Assembly (NCBI RefSeq): GCF_964355755.1
Contig: NC_092670.1
Span: 32,785,795 to 32,849,794 of the forward strand
Direction of reading: 5' to 3'
DNA length: 64,000 nucleotides
DNA from: Antedon mediterranea
Taxonomy: Eukaryota > Echinodermata > Crinoidea > Comatulida > Antedonidae
A program made the position numbers and the translations under genes. Positions 23,388 to 33,916 of the stretch are shown here, piece by piece (position 1 is the first letter of the stretch; each line of letters starts with the position of its first letter). Under the pieces are notes generated by a model. It searched no databases and was not told where the DNA came from. It was given only the letters and a program-made list of their open reading frames with translations.

Positions 23388-23462
23388 ATGGGGCGGGCGG
23401 CGATTTTTTTTTTGTACATAAGTTGGGGACCCCTCATGAAACGTCACAAAAATAAACATGAA
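23388..23462 (-). repeat. Dispersed repeat R1, copy 2 (left part)
   Basis: Reverse complement of R1 (GCGGGCGG, T-run, GTACATAAGTTGGGGACC, CATGAAACGTCAC). Interrupted at 23462 and resumed at 28190. Confidence 0.8.
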
Positions 23463-25020
23463 CTAGAATTTAATTCGTCACTTTGACGAATTATAGGTGA
23501 TCATTTTTATAATGTTATTGAAATTAATATTTTTTTAAACATGCACGTACGTTAACATACAATCGAAAAATGTTGATGTATGCCATCCTATGACATGATG
23601 CATATACACTTATAGTGCTGAGTTGTACCTATGTGTCATTATACAATATGTACAATATATACTGTATATCTATACACGTAGCATACGTGAAATTACGGGA
23701 CCCACATCATATGTTCAAATTTTTTGGTATGATAGAATTATCAAAATAAACTCCAAGATGACAATTTCGAAAGATAAGGAATTGAACAAATAAATATAAG
23801 GATTGGAAGAGAATTTGACACGTAGAAGCGCAATGCGCGCTCTTTGAAATTTTTATAACTTCGACTAAAGAAATTTAAAAACAACGTTTTAACTTCAACT
23901 GGCCATATGATAACATCACAACATCCGATAGGCTTAATTTGTATATGAATTCAAATCTACATTTCATCAGCTTTCATAATAAGTTATAATCTTCAAGGTC
24001 ACCTTTAATTCTGAGGAGCTATAAGATATTCAAATGTATGGTGTAGCTGAAATTACACGACCTAGGTTATTCATGGTTTTCCGCGTGATGACGTCATCAA
24101 AATAAAAATGTTGACAACTCATGAGAAAGATAATTATTTGAGCCTAGCACATACTAAAATTTCTGCGAAAATCGGGCTCAAATAACGGCGATGCGCTCTA
24201 TTGAATGTGAAAACCCACACAAAAAGATAAAAATTACTAATTTTTAAATTGAAGTGGCCATTTGATGACGTCATACCATTTTGTACGTCTAATGTGTACA
24301 TGAATATGTATCTACAACCAAATAGCTTCCTGAATAAGTAAACAAAATTGGGGGTCACCTGCCATTCTGAAGAGTTATATTCATTTTAAAAAGGCCTTAT
24401 TTTTCACCATTTTCATCACTTTGATGCAATTAATTTGCGCATTTTGTCATTTTTAACCTGCTCGTATAGCGTTATTTTAGGTCGGAACTGACTCAAATTT
24501 GGTGAATGTACTAAGGATGGTGAGTAGAATGAGATTTGTAAAAAAAATTCATATTTTTTACGCTTTTTAAGTATCGCGCGCGCAAAATTTTTTTTTGCGC
24601 AGTAATTTTTTGAAACACGCAAATGGCCTAATTCATGCTCTAAATTGATCAAAACTTAATTTTGAGCATTTTAAATTTTTAACGCGTGATTTCACGCGCA
24701 TGACCCTACGTGCACGTGCGTTTTTATTTGCTAATATATTTACCCTTGACCTGAAGTTTACGTGTTGTGAATTTCGTTAATATGTGATAAAGAATTATGG
24801 AGATATGATTGATAATGTGATTTCACAAAATGGCGTATAAATGACGTCACGGATGAGTTATCACGCTGAAAAGCTTATTAGGACTAAGTTAAAGTATTTG
24901 AAAGACATTGTGAAATTTTGGTAATCATTGACATTAAACTTTTTGAGATATTTGTTACACAAAATCTGTACAGAAAGAAATTGCGAAGAAACATTTTTTT
25001 TGGACAAAAACAATTTCTCA
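23463..25020 (+). repeat. Rolling-circle-like unit 1
   Basis: Most diverged unit. After GTTACACAAAATCTGTACAG it ends in a different sequence (GAAATTGCGAAGAAAC...CAATTTCTCA) with no terminal hairpin. Contains TGACGTCA octamers near 24089, 24265 and 24842. Confidence 0.7.
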
Positions 25021-26600
25021 CTAGAATTTAATTCGTCACTTTGACGAATTATAGGTGATCATTTTTATCATTTTAATGAAATAAATTTTTTTTAAACATG
25101 TACGTACGTTAACATACGATAGGAAAATGTTGATGTATGCCATCCTATTATACGCTTATATTGCTGAGTTATGCCTATTATATGCCATATACAATGTACA
25201 GTATATACTGTATATCTATATACAGTGTAGCATAGGTGAAATTATGGGACACACATCAAGTTCAAATTTTTTGGTATGATGGAATTATCAAAATAAACTC
25301 GAAGATGACAATTTCGAAAGATAATGAATTGAGCAAATAAATATAAGGATTGGAAGAGAATTTGACACGTAGAAGCGCAATGCGCTCTCTTTGAAATTTG
25401 TATAACTTCGACTAAAGAAATTTAAAAACTACTTTTTAACTTCAACTGGCCATATGATAACATCACAACATCCGATAGGCTTAATTTTTATATGAATTCA
25501 TATCTACATTTCATCAGCTTTCATAATAAATTATAATCTTCAAGGTCACCTTTAATTCTGAGGAGCTATAAGATATTCAAATGTATGGTGTAGCTGAAAT
25601 TACACGACCTAGGTTATTCAAGTTTTTACGCGTGATGACGTCATCAAAATAAAAATGTTGACAACTTATGAGAAAGATAATTAATTGAGCAAGCACATAC
25701 TAAAATGTGTGCAAAAATTGGGCTCAAATAACGGAGATGCGCTCTATTGAATGTGATAACCCACAAAAAAAGATAATAATTACTAATTTTTAAATTCAAG
25801 TGGCCATTTGATGACGTCATACCATTTTGTACGTCTAATATGTATATATATTTATATCTACAACTTATTGGCTTCCATAATAAGTTAAAAAAATTGGGGG
25901 TCACCTGCCATTCTGAAGAGTAATATTCATTTTAAAAAGGCCTTATTTTTTTACCATTTTTAGCACTTTTGTACAATTAATGTGCGCATTTTGTCATTTT
26001 TAACGTGCTCGTATAGCGTTATTTTAAGTCGGAATGGACTCAAAGTCGGAGAATGTACTAAGGATTGTGAGTAGAATATGATGTATACATCAAATTTTAT
26101 TTTTTACCCTTTTTAAAAATCGCGTGCGCAAAAATGTGTTTTTGCTCAGTAATTTTTTTAAACACGCAAATGGCCTATTTCATGCTCTAAAATGATAAAA
26201 ACTAAATTTTGAGCTTTTTAAAATTTCAACGCGCGATTTCACGCGCATGACCTTGAAACGCCCGAGTTTTTATTTGCTAATATTTTTTACCTTGACCTCA
26301 AGTTTATGTGTAGTGATTTTCATTAATATGTGATAATGAATTATGGAGATATGATTGATAATGTGATTTCACAAAATGGCGTATACGTGACGTCACGGAT
26401 GAGTGATCACGCTGAAAAGCTTATTAGGACTAAGTTAACGTATTTGAAAGACATTGTGAAATGTTGGTAATCATTAACATTAAACTTTTTGAGATATTTG
26501 TTACACAAAATCTGTACAGAGAGAAATAAATAATAAGAATAAGAATAAAGATTTCATACAATAACAATAGGTGATCATTTTATTCTAAATGATCACCTAA
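25021..26600 (+). repeat. Rolling-circle-like unit 2
   Basis: Very close to unit 3 throughout. Ends with the hairpin and CTAA at 26600, immediately followed by unit 3. TGACGTCA near 25635, 25812 and 26390. Confidence 0.75.
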
Positions 26601-28189
26601 CTAGAATTTAATTCGTCACTTTGACGAATTATAGGTGATCATTTTTATCATTTTAATGAAATTAACATTTTTAAACATGCATGTACGTTAACATACGATC
26701 GTAAAAAGTTGATGTACGCCATCCTATGACATGATGCATACGCTTATAGTGCTGAGTTGTGCCTATTATGACATATACAATATGTACAGTATATACTGTA
26801 TATCTATATACAGTGTAGCATAGGTGAAATTACGGGACACACATCAAGTTCTAATTTTTTGGTATGATGGAATTATCAAAATAAACTCGAAGATGATAAT
26901 TTCGAAAGATAATGAATTGAGCAAATAAATATAAGGATTGGAAGAGAATTTGACACGTAGAAGCGCAATGCGCGCTCTTTGAAATTTGTATAACTTCAAC
27001 TAAAGAAATTTAAAAACTACTTTTTAACTTCAACTGGCCATATGATAACATCACAACATCCGATAGGCTTAATTTTTATATGAATTCATATCTACATTTC
27101 ATCAGCTTTCATAATTAATTATAATCTTCAAGGTCACCTTTAATTCTGAGGAGCTATAAGATATTCAAATGTATGGTGTAGCTGAAATTACACGACCTAG
27201 GTTATTCAAGTTTTTACGCGTGATGACGTCATCAAATAAAAATGTTGACAACTTATGAGAAAGATAATTAATTGAGCAAGCACATACTAAAATGTGTGCG
27301 AAAATCGGGATCAAATAACGGAGATGCGCTCTATTGAATGTGATAACCCACACAAAAAGATAATAATTACTAATTTTTAAATTCAAGTGGCCATTTGATG
27401 ACGTCATACCATTTTGTACGTCTAATATGTATATATATTTATATCTACAACTTATTGGCTTCCATAATAAGTTAAAAAAATTGGGGGTCACCTGCCATTC
27501 TGAAGAGTTATATTCATTTTAAAAAGGCCTTATTTTTTACCATTTTTAGCACTTTTGTACAATTAATGTGGGGATTTTGTCATTTTTAACGTGCTCGTAT
27601 AGCGTTATTTTAAGTCGGAATGGACTCAAAGTCGGAGAATGTACTAAGGATTGTGAGTAGAATATGATGTATACATCAAATTTTATTTTTTACCCTTTTT
27701 AAAAATCGCGTGCGCAAAAATGTGTTTTTGCGCAGTAATTTTTTTAAACACGCAAATGGCCTATTTCATGCTCTAAATTGATAAAAACTAAATGTTGAGC
27801 TTTTTAAAATTTCAACGCGCGATTTCACGCGCATGACCTTGAAACGCCCGAGTTTTTATTTGCTAATATTTTTTACCTTGACCTCAAGTTTACCTGTAGT
27901 GATTTTCATTAATATGTGATAATGAATTATGGAGATATGATTGATAATGTGATTTCACAAAATGGCGTATACGTGACGTCACGGATGAGTGATCACGCTG
28001 AAAAGCTTATTAGGACTAAGTTAACGTATTTGAAAGACATTGTGAAATTTTGGTAATCATTAACATTAAACTTTTTGAGATATTTGTTACACAAAATCTG
28101 TACAGAGAGAAATAAATAATAAGAAAAAGAAGAATAAAGATTTCATACAATAACAATAGGTGATCATTTTATTCTAAATGATCACCTAA
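26601..28189 (+). repeat. Rolling-circle-like unit 3
   Basis: Complete unit with both end hairpins. TGACGTCA near 27224, 27400 and 27976. The frame at 27165-27491 is also present, shorter, in the other units with no sign of coding constraint. Confidence 0.75.
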
Positions 28190-28256
28190 TAATTCATCAG
28201 TTAAATTTGTTGTTCCGTGTGTGCACCCAAGCGTATAGCAACAAGAAGTGATTACA
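28190..28256 (-). repeat. Dispersed repeat R1, copy 2 (right part)
   Basis: Resumes R1 in reverse (AATTCATCAGTTAAAT, GTGTGCACCCAAGCGTATAG, CAACAAGAAGTGATTACAC), then similarity ends. Confidence 0.8.
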
Positions 28257-28817
28257 CGAACAACTGCGATACGAATCTTTCTACTACACAGTAGGCCTAG
28301 GATTCTAGGTCAATTCACGTGATTGCCTTCGCGCACTATTCTTCACACAAAATGTGTCGAGTCGAGGCTAATCGACAGCTAGGCAAGACATTAAACTAAG
28401 TAGTAATTCATTGGACATAGCCCAAAGAAAGCTTAGACCCACAAGAATAAAGAATGTGTATAATTTGTGTACTGTATTTTTTTAATTCTGCTATTTTATT
28501 ATCAAACAATATGCATGAACTCAAAGGAACTTTAAAAATGCGCGTATATGAACACATGAGATGGGAAGATTAGACCCACGAGAATAAAAAATGTATTTTT
28601 GTGTAATGTTTAATGTTTAATTTTGCTGACTTATTACTCGGATTGTGTCATACCTAACACACACACGTCACACACACACACACACCGTACCCACACAGCT
28701 ACTACTAGAATAGACATTGGTTTAGAGACTAATAATTAGGCCTATAGTATATTAATAGAAACTATAATTTTAACACGTAATTCTTTAGTAATAAATTATA
28801 TTAAAAACACCATAAAC
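28257..28817. other. Gene-free stretch with CA microsatellite
   Basis: A duplicated phrase around TTAGACCCAC(A)AGAATAAA.AATGT occurs near 28433 and 28571, and a short (CA)n near 28660. No coding frame. Confidence 0.6.
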
Positions 28818-29060
28818 AAAGGCTGATTATTTCGACAATCCACACAAAACGCCGCTATTCTTCTATGAAATCGCACGCCGCAACAACAGCGGAGATAGGC
28901 CTAGACAAGTACCGCACTTGTGTAATCACTTCTTGTTGCTATACGCATGGGTGCACACGGAACAAGAAAATTTAACTGATGAATTATTCATGTTTATTTT
29001 GTGACGTTTCATGAGGGGGTCCCCAACTTATGTACGAAAAAAAAAAACCGCGGGCGGGCG
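28818..29060 (+). repeat. Dispersed repeat R1, copy 3 (uninterrupted)
   Basis: Continuous version of the sequence split at 84/4257 and, in reverse, at 23462/28190. Serves as the empty-site reference for both insertions. Ends in an A-run and GGGCGGGCGG. Confidence 0.8.
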
Positions 29061-30940
29061 GTATGTAAATATGGATTTCGAATCAACAAATGATCATTTT
29101 GTTTTAAAATGAAAAAGATCGAGTACGTACAGTGCTGAATGTACGATCGAGACTGTTGAAATATAAAATCGTGTTGCCAAGTTGTTTTGTTTACCTCCTT
29201 TGTAGGTCCTACTCAACTCGCACGTATGACCTGCCAAATAAAACGCCAATAAGGTAGTCCTACATACCACCACCACCGGCACACAACAGGATTCACACAC
29301 AACAGGGCTACACCACTACACAGAACAGGACAGGGTGGGAATTAAATCAAATTATCTCCGCCTAATAAATGATCCATTCAATGTTTGATTTGCGGAGAAG
29401 CTAGCCTATCATATCAAGACGAGTTTTCATGTTCTTGGGAAAAATCCCATCAATGTTTATTACCAGACTACTAGGCATATAAAATCATTTCTAACCTTCA
29501 ATGTACCCAAGTACACATTGTCTAAACGTAACATAGCGCATGCGCACCATCTTAGTTGTTGAGTCTTTGAAATTCTGAAATATGAATATTAAAATGGCTG
29601 TACGAGTGAGTAGCCAATCGCATGCAGCTGAAACTAGTCAACCGGATAATCTATGCACCAAGAATTCTTGGTGTCAAACCACGTGACTTTTGCGCGTTTC
29701 CCCAGACGGAGTTGCCAAACTAAAGTAATACACGTATGACACGCCAAATGTGCAAAAATATTTATATTTTTACTAATATTAAGACAAAACTCCGTCTGGA
29801 GCCCAGACTACGTAATGGCTAGCGCGTAGGAGAAATACAGTACTGTAATTGGCTTATCCTTAAATGACCTTTGACCTGTTTACTTTCTACGCGGAGAGGA
29901 GAGTGTAAACAATTCAGATTAAGGATAATTGATGGATCTAGCCTAGGCCTAGGCCAAATACAACGACAAAAAAAAACACACCAATATGAGAGTGGCAAAG
30001 AACCTATGATATTAAATTATTACAGCCAGTCTAGTGACTAGCCTAAGCCTACTAAGTAGCTAATTGGACTCCAGGCTGAGTCCTTCTACCTATCCTAGCC
30101 TAGCTAGGGTAGGCCTAGGGTTAGCAGGTATAGACTAAACTACACTAGCTAGGCCTAGGCTAGCTAGGTAGGTAAGTAGGGCAAATAGGCCTAGCTTAGG
30201 ATAGGTAGGCTAGGCATATGTGGCACTCCGACAGGCCTAGTCTGGGGGTCACTGTCTGCTTACATACCACATAAGCTTACCATATTTATAGTTTTTACAT
30301 AAGTATTGTGTTAATTCATGTTATTGTAGGCTATTATTATGCACTTACACCTACATAATTTCAAAAACATTACACAATTTTAAGTAAATGCTTAAAACAG
30401 ACTTAATAAATTAGTAGTGCTTAACATATCCATTATTTAATATTGATTAAAGCAATGCCATAATGTTATTTAAGTTATATTATTTTGTTATCTAATCAGC
30501 AGGCACTACACAAGTAAAATTTAAATTATTTAAGTACACTTTTAAGAACGTACTTAAATCCAGTAGTTCAAGAAATGGTATTTAATGGTATATAAACTTA
30601 ATTAATTGTATACATTTAAAGATGTATTGTCCCTTGAAACACAAGAAAATGAAGGTCAAAATATACTAAATTTTAATTGGCCATATCAAAGAAATATTAA
30701 AGTTATTCACTTTAAGTCGAAAATTCAAGACAAAAACAACAATTTTACGTAATTAATAACTAAATTAATTTGATTACATTTCGTCTGGAAAACAAAGTAA
30801 AACTTCAAACCATGAGTATACATGCATGATGCTAATTAGGATTGTTTACAACTTGTCACGGTTGAGAAGGTGTTTTCAGACAGATCGCGAGAAAGTTTAT
30901 GATTATGCATACAGAGCAGCCAAATATGCGCATTGCATTA
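29061..30940. other. Gene-free stretch
   Basis: No coding frame recognised. A short inverted pair (CCAGACGGAGTTG near 29702 and ACTCCGTCTGGAG near 29789) may be another MITE. 30030-30240 is a dense run of TAGGCCTA-type palindromes. Confidence 0.5.
30030..30240. repeat. Cluster of TAGGCCTA/CTAGCTAG palindromic words
   Basis: Repeated overlapping words CTAGGCCTAG, TAGCTAGG, AGGTAGGC on both strands, much denser than elsewhere in the window. Confidence 0.7.
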
Positions 30941-30966
30941 TGAGGTATTTTTGTGGATTTTTACTT

Positions 30967-31801
30967 TTATGTTAAACCAAAACAAATTACCTTCGTGACG
31001 TTTCGCCGACAATCTGTCAGCTGCTTCAGACTAATGCCTGGGTTGGAATGGTCTGGTTTTTTGTAAGTGACGCTGAACAGCGCCACCAGCCGTCTGGTTG
31101 GTATTGACGGTAGAGCGTCTCCGCTGGCCCCCCCTCCTGCTTCAACTTTTTCCAGCAAACTATCATATGTATGTGGGAGGTCATACCCACCAATGTCTCT
31201 GTTGATATTATGTGGTCTTTTTCTTATGCAGATAGATTCTTTTATCTTTCTTTTGTCTGTCTGTGCTTCTTTTTCAATAACTCTCGCATTCCAATTTGGA
31301 ATATGGTCATTCCCTATAGCGTGGTCAGTTATGGCTGACTTATGTAAAACCTTGGACGAAGAATTTCTATTTGCACGTGTTCTAACTACTTGTTTGTGTG
31401 TTGATACGTCTTTTTTATGTTCCCCAATTCTTGTATTCAGTGCCCTTCCGGTCTTTCCTATATATACTTTCTCACAGTTTAGACAGTTCACTTCGTATAT
31501 AACCCCGCACATGTCTTCCGTTTTTATTATATCTTTTGGGTGGACCAGTCCATTCTTTAATTTATTACTTGGAATGAAGAAAGTGTTCACTTTGTGCTTA
31601 GCAAAAGTGCGTCGAATCTTTTCAGAAATTCCGTGTATGTATGGGATACCTATGTGAGCTTTCATCTTCTCCATTTCCTTTCTTTGGCGTTCTTCTGGTT
31701 TGTTTTTTTGACTTTTGTTCTTTTCTCTTGTTTACGACTCTGTCTACTGACAATTTTGGATAGTTACAAATTTTCAATGCTTTTCTAATGTGTTCCAACT
31801 C
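30967..31801 (-). pseudogene. Penelope-like GIY-YIG endonuclease region (partial)
   Basis: An open frame from 31674 to 30967 encodes 235 aa. IPYIHGISEKIRR leads into the GIY-YIG core CGVIYEVNCLNCEKVYIGKT, with GRALNTRIGEHKKD (catalytic Arg region), then ITDHAIGNDHIPNW and KESICIRKRPHNINRDIGGY, the family's usual Glu-containing segment. The CxxC in NCLNCE is typical of Penelope endonucleases. Upstream residues (ELEHIRKALKICNYPKLSVD) lie in another frame, separated by a 1-nt shift in an A-run near 31715. The reverse transcriptase part is missing. Dead copy. Confidence 0.85.
30997..31029 (-). ncRNA. Hammerhead-like motif in Penelope tail
   Basis: Minus strand: CTGAAGC, stem II GCTGAC-AGATT-GTCGGC, GAAACGTC. 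The last A of the CTGANGA core is C, and stem III is only A-C/G-T, as in Penelope-type hammerheads. Activity doubtful. Confidence 0.55.
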
Positions 31802-31898
31802 ATGTTGAGACGCTCTACCGTCAATACCAACCAGACGGCTGGTGGCGCTGTTCAGCGTCACTTACAAAAAACCAGACCATTCCAACCCAGGCATTAGT

Positions 31899-31931
31899 CT
31901 GAAGCAACTGACAGATTGTCGGCGAAACGTC
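31899..31931 (+). ncRNA. Hammerhead-like motif in inverted Penelope tail
   Basis: Same motif as 30997-31029 on the other strand, with CTGAAGCAACTGAC and GTCGGCGAAACGTC. Stem II is shortened by an A replacing G. Confidence 0.5.
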
Positions 31932-31999
31932 ACGAAGGTAATTTTATTCCTTTTCGTTGTTTTGGTTTAACATAAAAGTAAAAATCCACAAAAATATTA

Positions 32000-33146
32000 T
32001 TTGGAACCAGATGAATTTATTCAATGTAATTATGAGGTATGTTTTGATCGAAAACTTTGACTGGAAGTCAAAGTTATTTTTTGAACCAAAAAACGTCTGT
32101 ATTTCAGTTAAATGATTTTTTTTTCGACTATTTTTTGGTGAAAGTTAATAACTATTATGATACTTCAAAATGATCCACCTTTTTTCGAAATCTTTTTATT
32201 TTTATTTTTTTTGGAATTTGACAAAAGGAATACAGTTTTTAGTGTAAAAACATTAATTTACCACCTTTTTTACCATTTTAAGTAAGTGCTTAAAATAAAT
32301 ATAAGTATGTACTTAACATAGCATGTGGAAATATTTTTGGTATGCATTGTCACAGTAATCAATATCCTACGAAAAAACATTTCATTGTATCATATTTTGT
32401 GAATGTGTGATACTTAGAAAGTATACACTATTAGATTAACAATCATTAATTTGTGTTGTTTTTAAAATAACATTGACATTCAATCATGATTTTCTCAAAA
32501 CTGTTATTTGTATATTTCTTTATACATGCTTCGACTTAACGTACAATATCTCAAGATCCCCTTCATGTTAAATATTAAGTTTGGTATCATTGTAAAGGAT
32601 ATTACATTTCCTACCAGATAGAATACAAATCTGAAAAAATTAAATTTTCGACTTATGTTATCACTTTGCCAGAGCAGGTCACCCATAGCTAATGTCACAG
32701 GTGTGATATACCAAATAAATAAACAGTATTCAAACAATCAAGTCAAGTGCCTTTATTTGTATCCTCACATTCATATATTATACAAACGTTGTAGTCAAGT
32801 GTATTCTCACATTCATATATAACAAACGTTGTGTGCAGTAGGCGGCTAACTAGCATGTATCGCATCTATAACCAACGCTATTGTCCCCGTGTCACTGTAT
32901 ATCCCGTTAGTATAAAGAACTGGCCAGCTGTAGACCAATATGCAAATAAAGCAACTCCAGACCAAGTAGGCTATTTACATAAATAACTACGTAAACACTA
33001 CAACAGGTTCATCCCAACTAGAAAGTTTGGAAATGCAATGTGATTGTTAATGTTGATTTAATTCCCAGTTTATTTCAATCTCGGTTTATTTTCATTCCTG
33101 ATTATACTATGTTTTAATAAAACGATAATGTCTTATTAGATATTGT
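32000..33146. other. Gene-free stretch with small direct duplication
   Basis: CTCACATTCATATAT..ACAAACGTTGT occurs twice at 32763-32835. Otherwise no gene or named repeat. Confidence 0.5.
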
Positions 33147-33164
33147 TTGTCCTTTTTATTACAG

Positions 33165-33916
33165 GCATTTCTTATTGAAATTCATTTTAGTTTGACGTCA
33201 TATGCAATAGCAAGTGACATAACATGCCCCAGTGATCAAACTATGGTAAATGTATCGGGTAAAGAACGTTGTGTTAAAATAATTGATAAAAGCAGTGCTT
33301 GTCTTTATAAAAAAAGGAATTCTTTAACAGAAGAAATTCAAGAAAATGGTACGGAAGCGATAAAAATAACTAATACCGACACATTTACAAGTAAATCATC
33401 TGATATCGAAGAAAGTCAGCTTGTATCTGTTACTAACAAGAACAATTATATAACAACACATGATAGCACAGCTGATACAACTTTTATGGAAACTCCTATG
33501 CTCGATAATTTGGAAAGTACAGTCAATAAAGAAGAAAGGTCAACTGTGAGAGAAGTTGCCAAAACAAGTGCAAAGAAGACGACTTCTGAAATTAAAACTA
33601 CTGAAATTAAAACTACATCATTTCAGAACAAGGAAACCAAGACTGTTGGTAAAGCTATCACATCAATTGCAAAAAGAATAACTTCCAACAGTAACACTAT
33701 CGGAACTACATTGTCTGATATTGAGAAATGGTCGACTACTACATCTGAAAACATGCACATAACCATAACTGCCGGAGATACTTTTGCATCAACTGCGAAG
33801 AATTGAACTTCCAACAGTAACAGTATCGGAACTACATTATCTGATATCGAGGAAAGTTTGACTACTAGGCCTATATCTGAAAACAGACACATCACCACAA
33901 CTATCGAAGAAGTATA
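33165..33916 (+). pseudogene. Third copy of the LamG-family Cys module, Ser/Thr-rich, truncated
   Basis: After a strong acceptor (TTTTTATTACAG, exon from 33165) the frame reads AFLIEIHFSLTSYAIASDIT, then CPSDQTMVNVSGKERCVKII and KSSACLYKK. This matches CPVNQTLVKASDGHRCVTLL and KNKCFRYSK of genes 1 and 2 in cysteine spacing and phase. A Thr/Ser-rich, mucin-like stalk with repeats (ITSNSNTIGTTLSDIE) follows. TGA at 33804-33806 interrupts the second long repeat, whose frame then stays open to TAG at 33916. No LamG domain or exon 1 is visible nearby. Either a truncated relative or a pseudogene. Confidence 0.6.

Larger units (their letters stand above)
23463..28189. mobile_element. Head-to-tail trimer of a rolling-circle-like element
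   Basis: Three copies start with CTAGAATTTAATTCGTCACT at 23463, 25021 and 26601 (1558, 1580, 1589 bp). Each opens with hairpin AATTCGTCACTTTGACGAATT. Copies 2 and 3 end with a hairpin AGGTGATCATTT/AAATGATCACCT and the tetranucleotide CTAA. Copy 1 lacks that 3' end. Host R1 sequence continues across the insertion with no target duplication (AACATGAA before, TAATTCATCAG after), so insertion was between A and T. CTRR end, subterminal hairpin, no duplication and tandem units fit Helitron/Helentron biology. The 5' end is not the classical TC. No replicase gene, hence non-autonomous. Confidence 0.65.
30945..31999 (-). mobile_element. Penelope-like element, 5'-truncated, with inverted tail copy
   Basis: The element runs on the minus strand from about 31801 to 30945 and keeps only the end of the coding region and its 3' tail. 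A second copy of the last ~175 bp lies inverted at 31802-31999, so both outer edges read as the tail (TTTGTGGATTTTTACTTTTA and its complement). Inverted or partial terminal copies are common in Penelope-like elements. Each tail carries a hammerhead-like motif. Confidence 0.85.

Noticed and set aside
23463-23480. Classical Helitron 5' TC end
   Set aside because: The element begins CTAGAA, so only the 3' end and insertion mode fit; I kept the broader rolling-circle-like label.
27165-27491. 108-aa minus-strand frame inside unit 3
   Set aside because: Homologous frames in units 1 and 2 break at different points; no coding constraint visible.
31067-31657. 196-aa plus-strand frame
   Set aside because: Antisense to the recognised GIY-YIG coding sequence.
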